A DNA stretch of 64,000 bases from Opitutia bacterium UBA7876. Its GTDB lineage: Bacteria > Verrucomicrobiota > Verrucomicrobiia > Opitutales > Seribacteraceae. Positions 7,819 to 17,200 of this stretch are shown here, piece by piece. The DNA is taken from NCBI GenBank assembly GCA_002500665.1, contig DLRY01000100.1:59607-123606 (forward strand), given 5' to 3'. A model generated the notes under the pieces. It worked only from the letters and a program-made list of their open reading frames with translations, made no database searches and had not been told where the DNA came from. Each line of letters begins with the position of its first letter. The first letter of the stretch is position 1. The position numbers and the translations under genes were made by a program.

Positions 7819-9420
7819 CTAGATCCAGGAATAGGTAAGCTTGATGCGGGCCCTGCCATTGGCCGGCTTGACGGGAACCCTGAGGTCTCCGTCGGCCCGG
7901 GGGTTTCCCGACTTCTTGATCATAACGGCCTTGGCTCCCTCGACCCTGCACATAATTTGCTTGGCCAGGACAAAGCCTTCCTCCTTTTCGACCGTGCCGA
8001 TTCCGGCACGGAAGACGAGGCCCTCAAGATCTTCCCCATTCTGCTCGATTGTGATTTCACGGACCAGGAAAAGCTCGGATTCCGAGCCGGAAGGTTTCGG
8101 ATAATCGGTGATCCGGGCTTTGCCCAAATAGTAGATGAAGGTAGGCCTTTGCTTGTCGTCGAAACGATAGCCTCCGAACTTGATGGCCGAGGCACGCGTC
8201 TCATCCGGAGGCCAGGAAGCGGAAAGGCTTTCCAGCCTGGCAAAGGGAGCGCCGTTGGGAAAATAAAAGGCATCCTCGCCGGCAGGAGCCTGGAATCCCT
8301 GCCCTCTCCCCGTCCAGTGGCGCTGACCGTTCATGAAGGCGCCGCGCCAGATGATCGCAAGGCGCATGACGTTGGCATCGAAAGCCAGGTTCAGGCCTTC
8401 CGAGTAACCCACTCCGATTGCCCTCGGTCCGGCCCGGTCTATGAAATTGCGGTAGATCACCGCTTCGCCCGGCAGGGGCTCTACGGGAATGGGAGCGGGG
8501 GGGGGGTTGCCCTTGGGCTTCGGTTTGCCCTTGGTCAGCGGTTGCTCATTAAAGCCGGGACCTTTCCATGCGACGCGCAACCCCTCGCCTCCCGTTTTCT
8601 GGAAGTAACCGACCTTTATTTCAGCCAGGCCCTGCTTCAGTTTGATTTTTCCCTGCTTGGCGACCATGCCGTGCACACCGTCGTTAAGCACGACCCTATT
8701 CCCATCAATAAGTAATTCGGAACCATCATCGGAAGTAAGAAAGAACTCGTACTCCCCATCCTTGGGAACTTCGATCCTGCCCTCGAACAAAAAGCCGAAC
8801 TTGTCCTTTCGTTTCTTGGGATCAAGGGAAATAAATCCGGCAGGCAGCGTGCCGTTGCCTTCCGGTTCGAGTTTGTTCCAATCTGGAAGCTTGTCCCAGG
8901 TGCCTTGGAAATAATGGTAGGAAAGATCCCGCACGGGAGAGACTTCCTTGGATACGATCATGACTCCGTTCATCATCTGGGCATGGCCGGGAAAAGTGCA
9001 GACGAAGGGATAGGGCCCTTCCTGCTTGGGGACGAGGAAGGTGACGGAACCCTCCTCCTTGGGGTTAATCATACCCGTATGCGCGAGTAGACGGGGATGC
9101 TTGAGAGGAATCCAATTCTGCAAAACCCCATCTACGCCAAGGGCAATAACGGCATCGGCGACCTCCTTGCCCTTGTCGTCGACGTTTCCCTTGGCCGGCT
9201 TGCAAACGACCAAATTGTGAGGCAAGTCGTCCGGGTTCTTGAGAGAAATTCGCAGAATTTCTCCTGGTTTTGCGGAAAAACTGACCCGGTCGTACTTCAT
9301 TTGGGCGACCAATGTCGAAATCTCGATGTTTCGATCCGCCTTGACGATGGGATCCACCGCGTGGGCAAGGTACGAGGGCAAGCATGCCAAAAGGAAAAAA
9401 GAGGTGGGGAATTTGAACAT
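7819..9420 (-). CDS. Azurin-like blue copper and PA14 domain protein
   Basis: A 533-residue exported protein. I start it at the ATG at 9420 because the signal peptide (FFLLACLPSYLAHA) follows at once; the frame is open further upstream but reads as non-coding. Residues 25-155 are a cupredoxin with the type 1 copper ligands His68, Cys141, His146 and Met150, at the azurin spacing C-x4-H-x3-M. Residues 165-300 form a PA14 domain (SDDGSELLIDG, then a lysine/glycine-rich strand). After a proline linker, a C-terminal domain of about 200 residues (335-533) carries conserved-looking Trp and Gly positions but no motif I know. Proteins of this make-up in PVC bacteria are thought to serve periplasmic electron transfer beside dehydrogenases; that role is inference. 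The linker contains a run of ten G on the plus strand. Confidence 0.85.
   Translation of the reverse strand: MFKFPTSFFLLACLPSYLAHAVDPIVKADRNIEISTLVAQMKYDRVSFSAKPGEILRISLKNPDDLPHNLVVCKPAKGNVDDKGKEVADAVIALGVDGVLQNWIPLKHPRLLAHTGMINPKEEGSVTFLVPKQEGPYPFVCTFPGHAQMMNGVMIVSKEVSPVRDLSYHYFQGTWDKLPDWNKLEPEGNGTLPAGFISLDPKKRKDKFGFLFEGRIEVPKDGEYEFFLTSDDGSELLIDGNRVVLNDGVHGMVAKQGKIKLKQGLAEIKVGYFQKTGGEGLRVAWKGPGFNEQPLTKGKPKPKGNPPPAPIPVEPLPGEAVIYRNFIDRAGPRAIGVGYSEGLNLAFDANVMRLAIIWRGAFMNGQRHWTGRGQGFQAPAGEDAFYFPNGAPFARLESLSASWPPDETRASAIKFGGYRFDDKQRPTFIYYLGKARITDYPKPSGSESELFLVREITIEQNGEDLEGLVFRAGIGTVEKEEGFVLAKQIMCRVEGAKAVMIKKSGNPRADGDLRVPVKPANGRARIKLTYSWI
8497..8506. repeat. Homopolymer tract of ten G within a coding region
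   Basis: A run of 10 G (10 C in the coding sense) lies in the linker between the PA14 and C-terminal domains of the azurin-like gene, near codon 306, where it encodes consecutive prolines. Gain or loss of one base would shift the frame and remove the last domain of about 200 residues. Confidence 0.95.
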
Positions 9421-9585
9421 GTCGGCGGTATGCAAGATCGAATACCCTATAATGACAACTGATAAATCGCGATATGCCTGAATTTCGGCAAAGACGGACG
9501 GAGGGACTCGATACGGACTCGTTTTCAATTGTCCGCTGGGTAAATTTTCTCGCATCACGAGCCTTCCCAAGTCAATAAAAGGAAA

Positions 9586-11232
9586 TTGAATGAGATAGGA
9601 AAAGCTTTGCTTGGCATAGTCCTCGGCTCTTGTCTTTGTCTTGCGGCGAAAGGCAAGCCAAACGTGGTTTTGATCGTTTCCGAAGATCATGCCTTGAGTT
9701 CCTTCGGCGCCTATCAGGGAAGGTTTGCCGAACTCAAGCCCACCCCCGAGTTGGACAAACTGGCATCGGGCGGGACACTCTTTATGCAGGCCTTTTGCTC
9801 CAATGCCATGCCCGCCCCCGGCATGGCCACGCTCTTGACCGGGAAAATGAGCCACGCAAACGGAGTGCTTGAAGAGGGGGACAAGTTCAACGGTTCCCAG
9901 CCCTCCTTGCCCAAGCTTCTGCAAGAGGCGGGCTACTCGACCGCCCTGTTCGGGAAATGGGGCCTTGGAACGGAACCGGAAGGCTTCGACCACTGGGAAA
10001 TTCTGGCCGACGAAAATGAATTCTACAACCCCTTGTTCTGGAGCCCTACTGGAAAGACTCGGTTCGAGGGTTATGCAACGGACGTCATCACCGATTTATG
10101 CCTGCAGTGGATGCAAGCGCGTAAAACCGACGAGAAGCCATTTTTCATGATGATTCAGTTCAACGCCAGCCGACAACCCTGGATGCCCGCAATCAGGCAC
10201 GTCTCACTCTATGACGACGTCCTTCTCCCCGAACCGGAAAATCTTTTCGACGACTTGAAGAGACGGGCTCCCCCGTCCCGCTACCAAGAGATGGAAATCG
10301 GCAACAACCTGGATTTGTTCTACGATCTCTTTTCTCCCAAGCCCGACGGCTGGAAACCTGCCGAGGCTCTCAGCTCGAACTTGGTGGCTCAGAAGAACGT
10401 TCTCCGGATGAACGAGGAGCAGTCCTCCGCCTGGCGACTCGCGTGGCGCCCCCAGAATGAAGCCTTGGGCAGAGAAAGCCTGGACCTGGAGTCCCTGGTC
10501 AGATGGAAATACCAGAGGTTCGCCAAAAACTATCTCCGTTGCCTCAAGGGCATAGACGAAAACGTCGGACGGATTCTTTCTTCGCTCGCTCCGACCGACG
10601 GCTCACAGAACCTGATTGCCTACACGGCCAATCACGGAAGATTCGTCGGTGAGCACGGATGGTTCGGAACGCACTGGATGTACGAGGAGTCGATGAAGAT
10701 TCCGTTGATTCTGTACGGAACCACTCTTGCCGGCCCCGCCAGAAAGATCGTGAAATCTTCCTTGGCTCAGGATATCGACGTCGCCCCGACCCTCTTGAGC
10801 GCCCTTCGCGTTCCCGTGCCCCAAGCCATGAATGGCAAATCCTTGTTGCCTTTGCTCGAGCGGAATGCAAGTAGCGACGAGCAGAATGCAAGCGCCCCAT
10901 GGAGATCGGCCCTTTACTTCCACCACCACTCCTTTCCGGAAGAGCAGATGGTGCCCAGGCACTATGGGGTTCGCACCGCTTCCCTGAAGCTCATTCACTA
11001 TTACCAGTTCGACGAGTGGGAACTCTTCGACCTGGCCAAGGACCCGGAGGAAAGCCTCAACCTTTATGAAAACGAGGCCTACCAAAAAAGAATTTCCGGG
11101 CTTAGAACCCAGTTGAGCGCATTGAAGAACCAATACTCGGACGGCACGGACCCTTCCGTCATGCCGGAGGAATGGAGACGCATCTTCAGGGGACCGGATG
11201 CCCGAAAAAACGACCAGGAAAATGCTCCCTAA
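9586..11232 (+). CDS. Sulfatase-fold protein without catalytic residues (pseudoenzyme)
   Basis: A full-length homologue (548 residues) of the sulfatase encoded next to it, colinear from end to end. The TTG at 9586 is the likely start, preceded by AAGG; an overlapping ATG at 9590 meets a stop after two codons. An export signal follows (LLGIVLGSCLCLAAKG). Every position that should do chemistry is changed. C-x-P-S-R is P76-A-P-G-M80, the first metal Asp is Glu33, the lysine-histidine loop reads GKWGLG, the histidine of the APH loop is replaced (NASR), the metal Asp of S-D-Q-G is Asn in ANHG, and the late Lys is Thr. Elsewhere the similarity is high, for example MVPRH and the WELFDLAKDP region. 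The frame is intact over more than 1.6 kb, which argues against a decaying gene. It may bind glycan or regulate its paralogue; neither is shown. Confidence 0.88.
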   Translation: MNEIGKALLGIVLGSCLCLAAKGKPNVVLIVSEDHALSSFGAYQGRFAELKPTPELDKLASGGTLFMQAFCSNAMPAPGMATLLTGKMSHANGVLEEGDKFNGSQPSLPKLLQEAGYSTALFGKWGLGTEPEGFDHWEILADENEFYNPLFWSPTGKTRFEGYATDVITDLCLQWMQARKTDEKPFFMMIQFNASRQPWMPAIRHVSLYDDVLLPEPENLFDDLKRRAPPSRYQEMEIGNNLDLFYDLFSPKPDGWKPAEALSSNLVAQKNVLRMNEEQSSAWRLAWRPQNEALGRESLDLESLVRWKYQRFAKNYLRCLKGIDENVGRILSSLAPTDGSQNLIAYTANHGRFVGEHGWFGTHWMYEESMKIPLILYGTTLAGPARKIVKSSLAQDIDVAPTLLSALRVPVPQAMNGKSLLPLLERNASSDEQNASAPWRSALYFHHHSFPEEQMVPRHYGVRTASLKLIHYYQFDEWELFDLAKDPEESLNLYENEAYQKRISGLRTQLSALKNQYSDGTDPSVMPEEWRRIFRGPDARKNDQENAP

Positions 11233-11328
11233 AACGGGAATACATAAAAAAACGCACATAAACATAAAAAAAAGGTTGTCAGAGTAACTTTCTTCACTAC
11301 ATTGCGGGGTCTAAGGAATGCATATCCT

Positions 11329-11370
11329 GAAAGGCGTCGTTTGGGAGGACGACGCCTTTCGCATTTTTAG
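11329..11370 (+). terminator. Intrinsic terminator after the pseudo-sulfatase gene
   Basis: A perfect 12-base stem (11329-11340 with 11349-11360, GAAAGGCGTCGT against its complement) encloses an 8-base loop and is followed by GCATTTTT. It lies about 100 bases after the stop at 11232 and 100 bases before the next sulfatase, so the two paralogues are probably separate transcripts. Confidence 0.8.
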
Positions 11371-11455
11371 GATCGCTTTAGGCTTAACTCTCCTTGGGTT
11401 TTTGCTAGCTTCATGGAAATTCCGATCCTCAAACTAGACCGATCTTACCCAACCC

Positions 11456-13054
11456 ATGAAGAAAACATTACCCCTCCTCGCTCTCCTAGGCGCCATGCTT
11501 TCCGGCTTCCTGTCGGCCCAAGAGGCAAGGCCGAACATCTTGTTCGTGTTCTCGGACGACCATGCTCCGCACGCCATAGGCGCCTACGACGGTTGGCTCA
11601 AGAAGGTCAACCCGACCCCGGTCATCGACAAGCTTGCCTCCGACGGAATGCTTTTCGTCAACAGCTTCTGCACCAACTCGATTTGCGGTCCCAGCCGAGC
11701 CGTCATCCAAACCGGCAAGCACAGCCACAAGAATGGCTTCATGAACAATGGGAACACTTTCGACTGGAACCAGCAGACCTTTCCCAAGCTCCTGCAGAAG
11801 GCCGGCTATCAAACCGCAATATACGGAAAGAGTCACCTCAAGGGCAAACCTCAGGGTTATGATGACTGGGCGGTCTTGCCGGGCCAAGGCCTCTATTATA
11901 ACCCCGACATGATCTTTCCAGAGGGAAGGAAGCGGATCGACGGATACTGCACCGACGTGGTCACCGACTTGGCCGTCGGATGGCTCCGTAACAAGCGTGT
12001 AGCGGGCAAGCCCTTTATGCTCATGGTTCAACACAAGGCACCCCACAGGAACTGGATGCCCGCCCTGCGTCACCTTGACCTTTACGACGACGTCGAGATC
12101 CCCGAACCTCCCACCCTTTTCGACGAATGGAAGGACAACGCTCCCGCCGCCAGGCTTCAGGAACTAGAAATCGACCGGCACATGGATCTCAACTACGACC
12201 TCTTTTTGGACCTTACACCGGAATTCAACCAACCACCCTCCCAGTTGCGCCAAGATCGTTCGGCATGGCACAACATGAAAAGGATGAGCGAGGAACAACT
12301 CAAAAAGTGGCGGGCCGCCTATGGACCCAGAGACAAGGCCTTTCATGAAGCCAAACTCAGTGGAAAGGATTTGGTACGATGGAAATTCCAACGCTATGCC
12401 AAGAACTATCTCAGATGCGTAAAAGGGGTGGATGAAAGCGTGGGCAAGCTCCAGGAAACCCTTAGGCAGCTGAAACTCGAACGCAATACGATCGTCATCT
12501 ACTGTTCCGATCAGGGATTCTATATCGGTGACCATGGATGGTACGACAAGCGATGGATGTACGACGAGTCCCTCAAGATGCCCTTCATCGTAAAGTGGCC
12601 CGGGGTAACGAAGCCCGGAAGCCGCAACACCGATCTCATTCAAAACCTCGACTACGCCCAAACTTTCCTCGAGCTCGCCGGGACTAAGCTTCCCGAAGAC
12701 ATGCAAGGCAAATCCCTGGTGCCGCTCCTAAAAGGCAACACGCCCAAGGACTGGCGTAAGGAGATCTACTACCACTACTACGAATATCCGAGCGTCCACA
12801 TGGTGCCCAGGCACAACGGCATCCGCTCCAAGCGCCATAAGCTGATGCACTTCTACCAATTCAAGGACGAATGGGAGCTCTATGATTTGAAAAACGATCC
12901 CGACGAGCTCAATAACCTTTACGACGATCCCAAGCATGCCCAATTGCGAAAGCGTATGAAAGCAAGGCTTGAAAAACTAAGAAAGCATTACGAGGACGAA
13001 AGCGATACCTCCGTAAAGCCCGATCTCATCAAAAAATACCGCCCGCAATCTTAG
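11456..13054 (+). CDS. Type I sulfatase, intact paralogue
   Basis: An exported sulfatase of 532 residues with signal peptide MKKTLPLLALLGAMLSGFLSAQ. The active site is complete: Asp34-Asp35, formylglycine motif C77-G-P-S-R81, GKSHLKG, KAPHRNWMPA, and SDQGFYIGDHGWYDKRWMYDES split over the second metal site and the late lysine. The C-terminal part has the YHYYEYP and WELYDLKNDP blocks typical of sulfatases that act on glycans or small sugars. It follows the degenerate copy in the same direction after a 223-base gap with a terminator, so it should have its own promoter. The tandem arrangement points to duplication followed by loss of catalysis in the upstream copy. Confidence 0.93.
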   Translation: MKKTLPLLALLGAMLSGFLSAQEARPNILFVFSDDHAPHAIGAYDGWLKKVNPTPVIDKLASDGMLFVNSFCTNSICGPSRAVIQTGKHSHKNGFMNNGNTFDWNQQTFPKLLQKAGYQTAIYGKSHLKGKPQGYDDWAVLPGQGLYYNPDMIFPEGRKRIDGYCTDVVTDLAVGWLRNKRVAGKPFMLMVQHKAPHRNWMPALRHLDLYDDVEIPEPPTLFDEWKDNAPAARLQELEIDRHMDLNYDLFLDLTPEFNQPPSQLRQDRSAWHNMKRMSEEQLKKWRAAYGPRDKAFHEAKLSGKDLVRWKFQRYAKNYLRCVKGVDESVGKLQETLRQLKLERNTIVIYCSDQGFYIGDHGWYDKRWMYDESLKMPFIVKWPGVTKPGSRNTDLIQNLDYAQTFLELAGTKLPEDMQGKSLVPLLKGNTPKDWRKEIYYHYYEYPSVHMVPRHNGIRSKRHKLMHFYQFKDEWELYDLKNDPDELNNLYDDPKHAQLRKRMKARLEKLRKHYEDESDTSVKPDLIKKYRPQS

Positions 13055-13077
13055 GTAGAGAAGCATCCGGGTTTCCT

Positions 13078-14121
13078 CTAGAGATTCAACCTTTTGCCGT
13101 CCGAGATCGAGCCAAGGAGGCTCTCGCTCAGCCAGTCCCTGATCGACCAGCGCATGGCCAGCACCCGATACCTGCTCGCCCTCTTACGCAAGCTCGGTTC
13201 GTGGTCCGTGTAAAAGGCCGTCAAGAGGTTCCCCCTTTTATCGAGCGCAACGGTGGAAGGGTACCCGACGTCGCTTGATTTTTCACCGAATTGATGAATG
13301 ACCCAGGGAGGCCTCCAGGTCCTGCCGGCATCAAGGCTTATTCTGGCTCCGATTCCCATCAGGCCGCGGTTGCGGATTCCATAGGTAAGAAGGAGGCAGG
13401 CGTCGCTTAGGGAAATGAGGTCGGCGGGATGCTGCATGGGCAGGGTCAAGGGACCTTTCTCCTTCCAAGTTCTTCCTTCGTTCGAACTCTCGCAGAGCTT
13501 GACGTGGTGATCCACGTGGGTGCGGACGCCGGCCAGGATTCTTCCGTCGCCGGCGTAAAGGAGGGTGGTTTCGTTGGAGTCGTTGCGGCCAAGCTTGCTT
13601 CTTCGAGGCCAGGTCCTTCCGTCGTCCTCGGAAAAAGAGACCCAAGTCTCGCTCGGGTTTCCCTTCCCGCGGGACCGGTAGGAGGAATAGGCGAGCTTGC
13701 CTTCGGGAAGGCGGATGACGCGGCCAAAGGGAATGGTGCCCAAGTTATCGGAATGAACCTTGGGCTGATCATCGACGCGCCAAGTTCGCCCCATGTCGGT
13801 CGAGCGGGAAAGCCAATGTCCGGAAAAACCGATGAATTCATCATCCTTGACGAAAAAACCACTGGAAAAGCAGAGGACGTCACCATTATGGGCCAACCCG
13901 ACGGCCAAGTGCATGCGATTGCCCCCTTTGGGCCTGGGAGCAACGGTGGAAAGCTTTTTCCAGTTCCCTCCCTTTCGGTCGCTGACCGAGCAGATCAAGT
14001 CACCTTCCAGAAGTCCGTGACTGGGTGCGTTGAAATAAGTACAAATAATCCTGCCCGATGGGAGAGTCGTGAGGTTGGGCCAACCACAGGCGTCTGTCGC
14101 AACCACGGAAATCCTTTTCAT
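13078..14121 (-). CDS. Sialidase-like BNR/Asp-box protein
   Basis: A six-bladed propeller type protein of about 347 residues with at least four Asp boxes (S-x-D-x-G-x-T-W): STDMGRTW, SEDDGRTW, SSNEGRTW and SLDAGRTW. This is the signature of the sialidase/neuraminidase superfamily, which includes enzymes that act on other glycans and some non-enzymatic binders. I start it at the ATG at 14121, which has GAGG seven bases upstream and begins MKRISVVATDACGWPN; the frame is open further up but overlaps the divergent gene. No signal peptide is evident with this start, so it may be cytoplasmic and act on imported oligosaccharides. It converges on the intact sulfatase. Confidence 0.8.
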   Translation of the reverse strand: MKRISVVATDACGWPNLTTLPSGRIICTYFNAPSHGLLEGDLICSVSDRKGGNWKKLSTVAPRPKGGNRMHLAVGLAHNGDVLCFSSGFFVKDDEFIGFSGHWLSRSTDMGRTWRVDDQPKVHSDNLGTIPFGRVIRLPEGKLAYSSYRSRGKGNPSETWVSFSEDDGRTWPRRSKLGRNDSNETTLLYAGDGRILAGVRTHVDHHVKLCESSNEGRTWKEKGPLTLPMQHPADLISLSDACLLLTYGIRNRGLMGIGARISLDAGRTWRPPWVIHQFGEKSSDVGYPSTVALDKRGNLLTAFYTDHEPSLRKRASRYRVLAMRWSIRDWLSESLLGSISDGKRLNL

Positions 14122-14250
14122 TAGAAACCTCATCAAGAACGTCTTCCCGAAACGGTCAACCGCTAAGAGAAATACCTGCATTGAGAAAGTTTGTCCTAAA
14201 AAAGGGGATACTCCCGCACTTCCATATTTGACAGCATTTCCAAATACGGA

Positions 14251-17200
14251 ATGATGGCCTTCATAAGCATGAGAAAATCCCATCTTTCAATAGCTTTCCT
14301 GATCCCCGTAGCCTCCTTCGTTGCAAAGGCGGACAGCCTGGGAGATCGTGAGTTTTTCGAGTCCAGGATTCGACCCGTTCTTGCCGAGCATTGCTACGAG
14401 TGCCACAACAGCGTGAACAAGGACAAGGGGGACTTGGCGCTGGACTACAGGGATGGGCTTCTTGATGGCGGAGCCAGTGGACCCGGGGTTGTCCCCGGGC
14501 ATCCTGACAAGAGTCTTCTCATGCAGGTCATCCGTCACCAGCTCAAGGATGCGAAAATGCCGAAGGGAGGCCCCAAGCTCATGCCCGAGGTCATCGCCGA
14601 TTTTGAAAAATGGATAAGGATGGGAGCGCCGGATCCCCGCGACGAGCCTCCCTCCGCCGAGCAGTTCGCCGAAGAAACCGCCTGGGAAAAAATCATCGAG
14701 CGAAGAAAGAAATGGTGGAGTTTCCAGCCCGTCAAGCCCCAGGAGATTCCGGACACCGAGGCCGAGGAATGGTCGGACCATCCCGTGGACAAGTTCCTCA
14801 AGGCCGGCATGGAAGCGGCGGGGCTCAGTCCCAACAAGGAAACGGATGCCCTAGCTCTTCTGCGTAGGCTCACTTTCTCCATAACCGGCCTACCCCCCTC
14901 CATCGAGCAGCAGACCGCCTTCCCGAAAGCCGCCCGCAAAGATCTTCGTAAAGCGACGGAATCCCTTATCGATGAGCTGCTCGAGAGCCCGCAGTTCGGA
15001 GAGCGGTGGGCCCGCCACTGGATGGACTGGGTACGCTACGCGGACTCCCACGGAAGTGAAGGGGATCCTGGTATTCCCAATGCCTTCCGTTACCGCAATT
15101 ACTTGATCCGCGCCCTCAACGCCGACGTATCTTACGACCAGTTGGTCAAGGAGCACTTTGCCGGTGATCTCCTTGAAAACCCCCGTGTGGATAAGGAACT
15201 CGGGCTCAATGAATCCGCCATCGGGACGGCCAACCTGCGCTTCGTCCTGCATGGCTTCGCTCCGACGGATGCCCTGGATGAACACGTTCGTTTCACGGAT
15301 GATCAAATCGACGTCCTGACCAAGACCTTTCTTGGCTTGACGGTGTCCTGCGCCCGTTGCCACGACCACAAGTTCGATGCCATCAGCCAAAAGGATTACT
15401 ATGCCCTTTTCGGCATCCTATCCAACGGCAGGCCCGCCCAGCGGGTGATTGAATCCCCCGATAGACTGGCCAAGAACCAAGCCGAGCTCAGGCAGCTTAA
15501 GGAAGACGTTCGGCTGGAGTTGGCCAAGGCTTGGAAAAAGGCCGCAAGCGGCCTCGGCGAGACGCTCCTCAACCCACCGGACCGCAAGTGGCAAGAGGCA
15601 ATTGGCGACGGGCAAGCCCACAACCCCCTCAGGACTTGGGCGAAGATGCGCAACGCCAAGAAAGAAAACTTCGCCCGCGAATGGAAAGCTCAGGACAAGG
15701 AATTTCGGGCAAGCAAAGAGACTTTGCAGAAGCGCCATTCCGGCGCCTACCGCAAAAGCTGGCGACTGAGTTCGGAAAGGGATTACGCAGGCTGGTCGCG
15801 AAGCGGACCGGGACTGGGCGACAAGCCCGCTCCCGCAGGATCCTTCCATATCCTCGCATCAGGCGACCGGGCGTTCGACCGCATCCTGCCCGCCGGGGCC
15901 TACACTCACTTGATTTCCACCAAGCAAAACGGCACCCTTTCCTCACCCCGCTTCAAGTTCGACGAGGGCAACGTCATGATTCGGGCCATCGGCGACAAAG
16001 GCACCACCCTGAGATACTCGGTCTGGAGCTACCCCCGGCGAGGAACCGTTTATCCCAAGAGTTCTCCCGACCCGAACCAGGAAAAGTGGATCAATTGGAA
16101 CACCAAGTACTGGGCCGGGGACGAGGGATACCTGGAAGCAACCACCAACCGGGATCATCCCGTGGAGGCTGGCAAGGGGACGACGTCCTGGTTCGGCGTC
16201 ACGGAGGCGGTCCTGGTATCCCCGGGGCAACAACCCCCTCGCGACGAGGTTGCGGAAGTCCTGGAACCCCTTTTCAGTCTCTCCAAAGCCCCATCGGACG
16301 TCGGGGATTTGGCCCAAGCCTACGAGGATGTCCTCAGTCAGGCAATCGACGCGTGGTCCGAAGGAAAGGCAAGCGATTCCCAGGCAAGAACCTTGAACTT
16401 TTTCGTCCGAAAGGGATTGCTGACGACTTCCTTGAGGGATCTGCCCCGAATAGCCCAACTCGTTCAGGAATACCGGAAACTTGAACGCGAAGTAGTCTCC
16501 CCACGCCTTGCCCCCGGAATTCTCGATAACAAGCCCTTCGATCAACCGCTCTTCGTACGGGGAAACCACAAGACCCTCGGTGAACCCGTGCCCCGGAGAT
16601 TCCTCGAGGCGCTCGATGATACGCCTTTCCCCAAGGACACCGTTGGCAGACTCGAGTATGCGGAAAACGTCCTCGCCCGCGACAACCCCTTCGTGGCCCG
16701 CGTAATCGTCAACCGCATTTGGCATCATCTCTTCGGGCGTGGCATCGTGGCCACCCCGGATAACTTTGGGCGACTTGGAGAGCAACCAAGCCATCCTGAA
16801 TTGCTCGACTACCTGGCTGCAAAGTTCCGCGCGGACGGATGGTCCCTGAAGAAAATGATCGCCTTCCTCGCCTCCACAAAGGCCTTTCGCCTCTCCTCCA
16901 AGCCCTCCCAGGAGGCACTGCTCAAGGATCCGGACAATGCCCTTCTTTCTCATGCCCGGCTCAGGAGACTGGAAGCCGAACCCATTCGCGACGCGCTCCT
17001 CGCCGCCGCCGGCAAAATCAGTCTGAGCGGCGTGGCGGAAGGAGGGTCGGTCGGTGGGAATACGTCCCGAAGGGCCGTCTACAAGCAAGTAAGACGCAAT
17101 TCCCTCGACCCTTTCCTGACCGTTTTCGACGCTCCCGTTCCGGCCACGACCAAAGGCAAGAGAGACGCCACCAACGTGCCGGCCCAGTCCCTTGCCATGA

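Noticed and set aside
6946..8715. A long open frame of 589 codons on the plus strand
   Set aside because: It lies wholly antisense to the sulfatase and azurin-PA14 genes, has no recognisable domain and low-complexity composition, as expected from the opposite strand of G+C-rich coding DNA.
9421..9993. Longer N-terminus for the azurin-PA14 protein
   Set aside because: The extension runs antisense into the pseudo-sulfatase gene and would bury the signal peptide that starts at 9420.
14122..14283. Longer N-terminus for the sialidase-like protein
   Set aside because: The extra residues are not signal-like, overlap the start of the divergent PSD1 gene, and the ATG at 14121 has a good ribosome site.
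15943..17088. A 381-codon open frame on the minus strand
   Set aside because: It is antisense to the PSD1 cytochrome gene and shows no domain.
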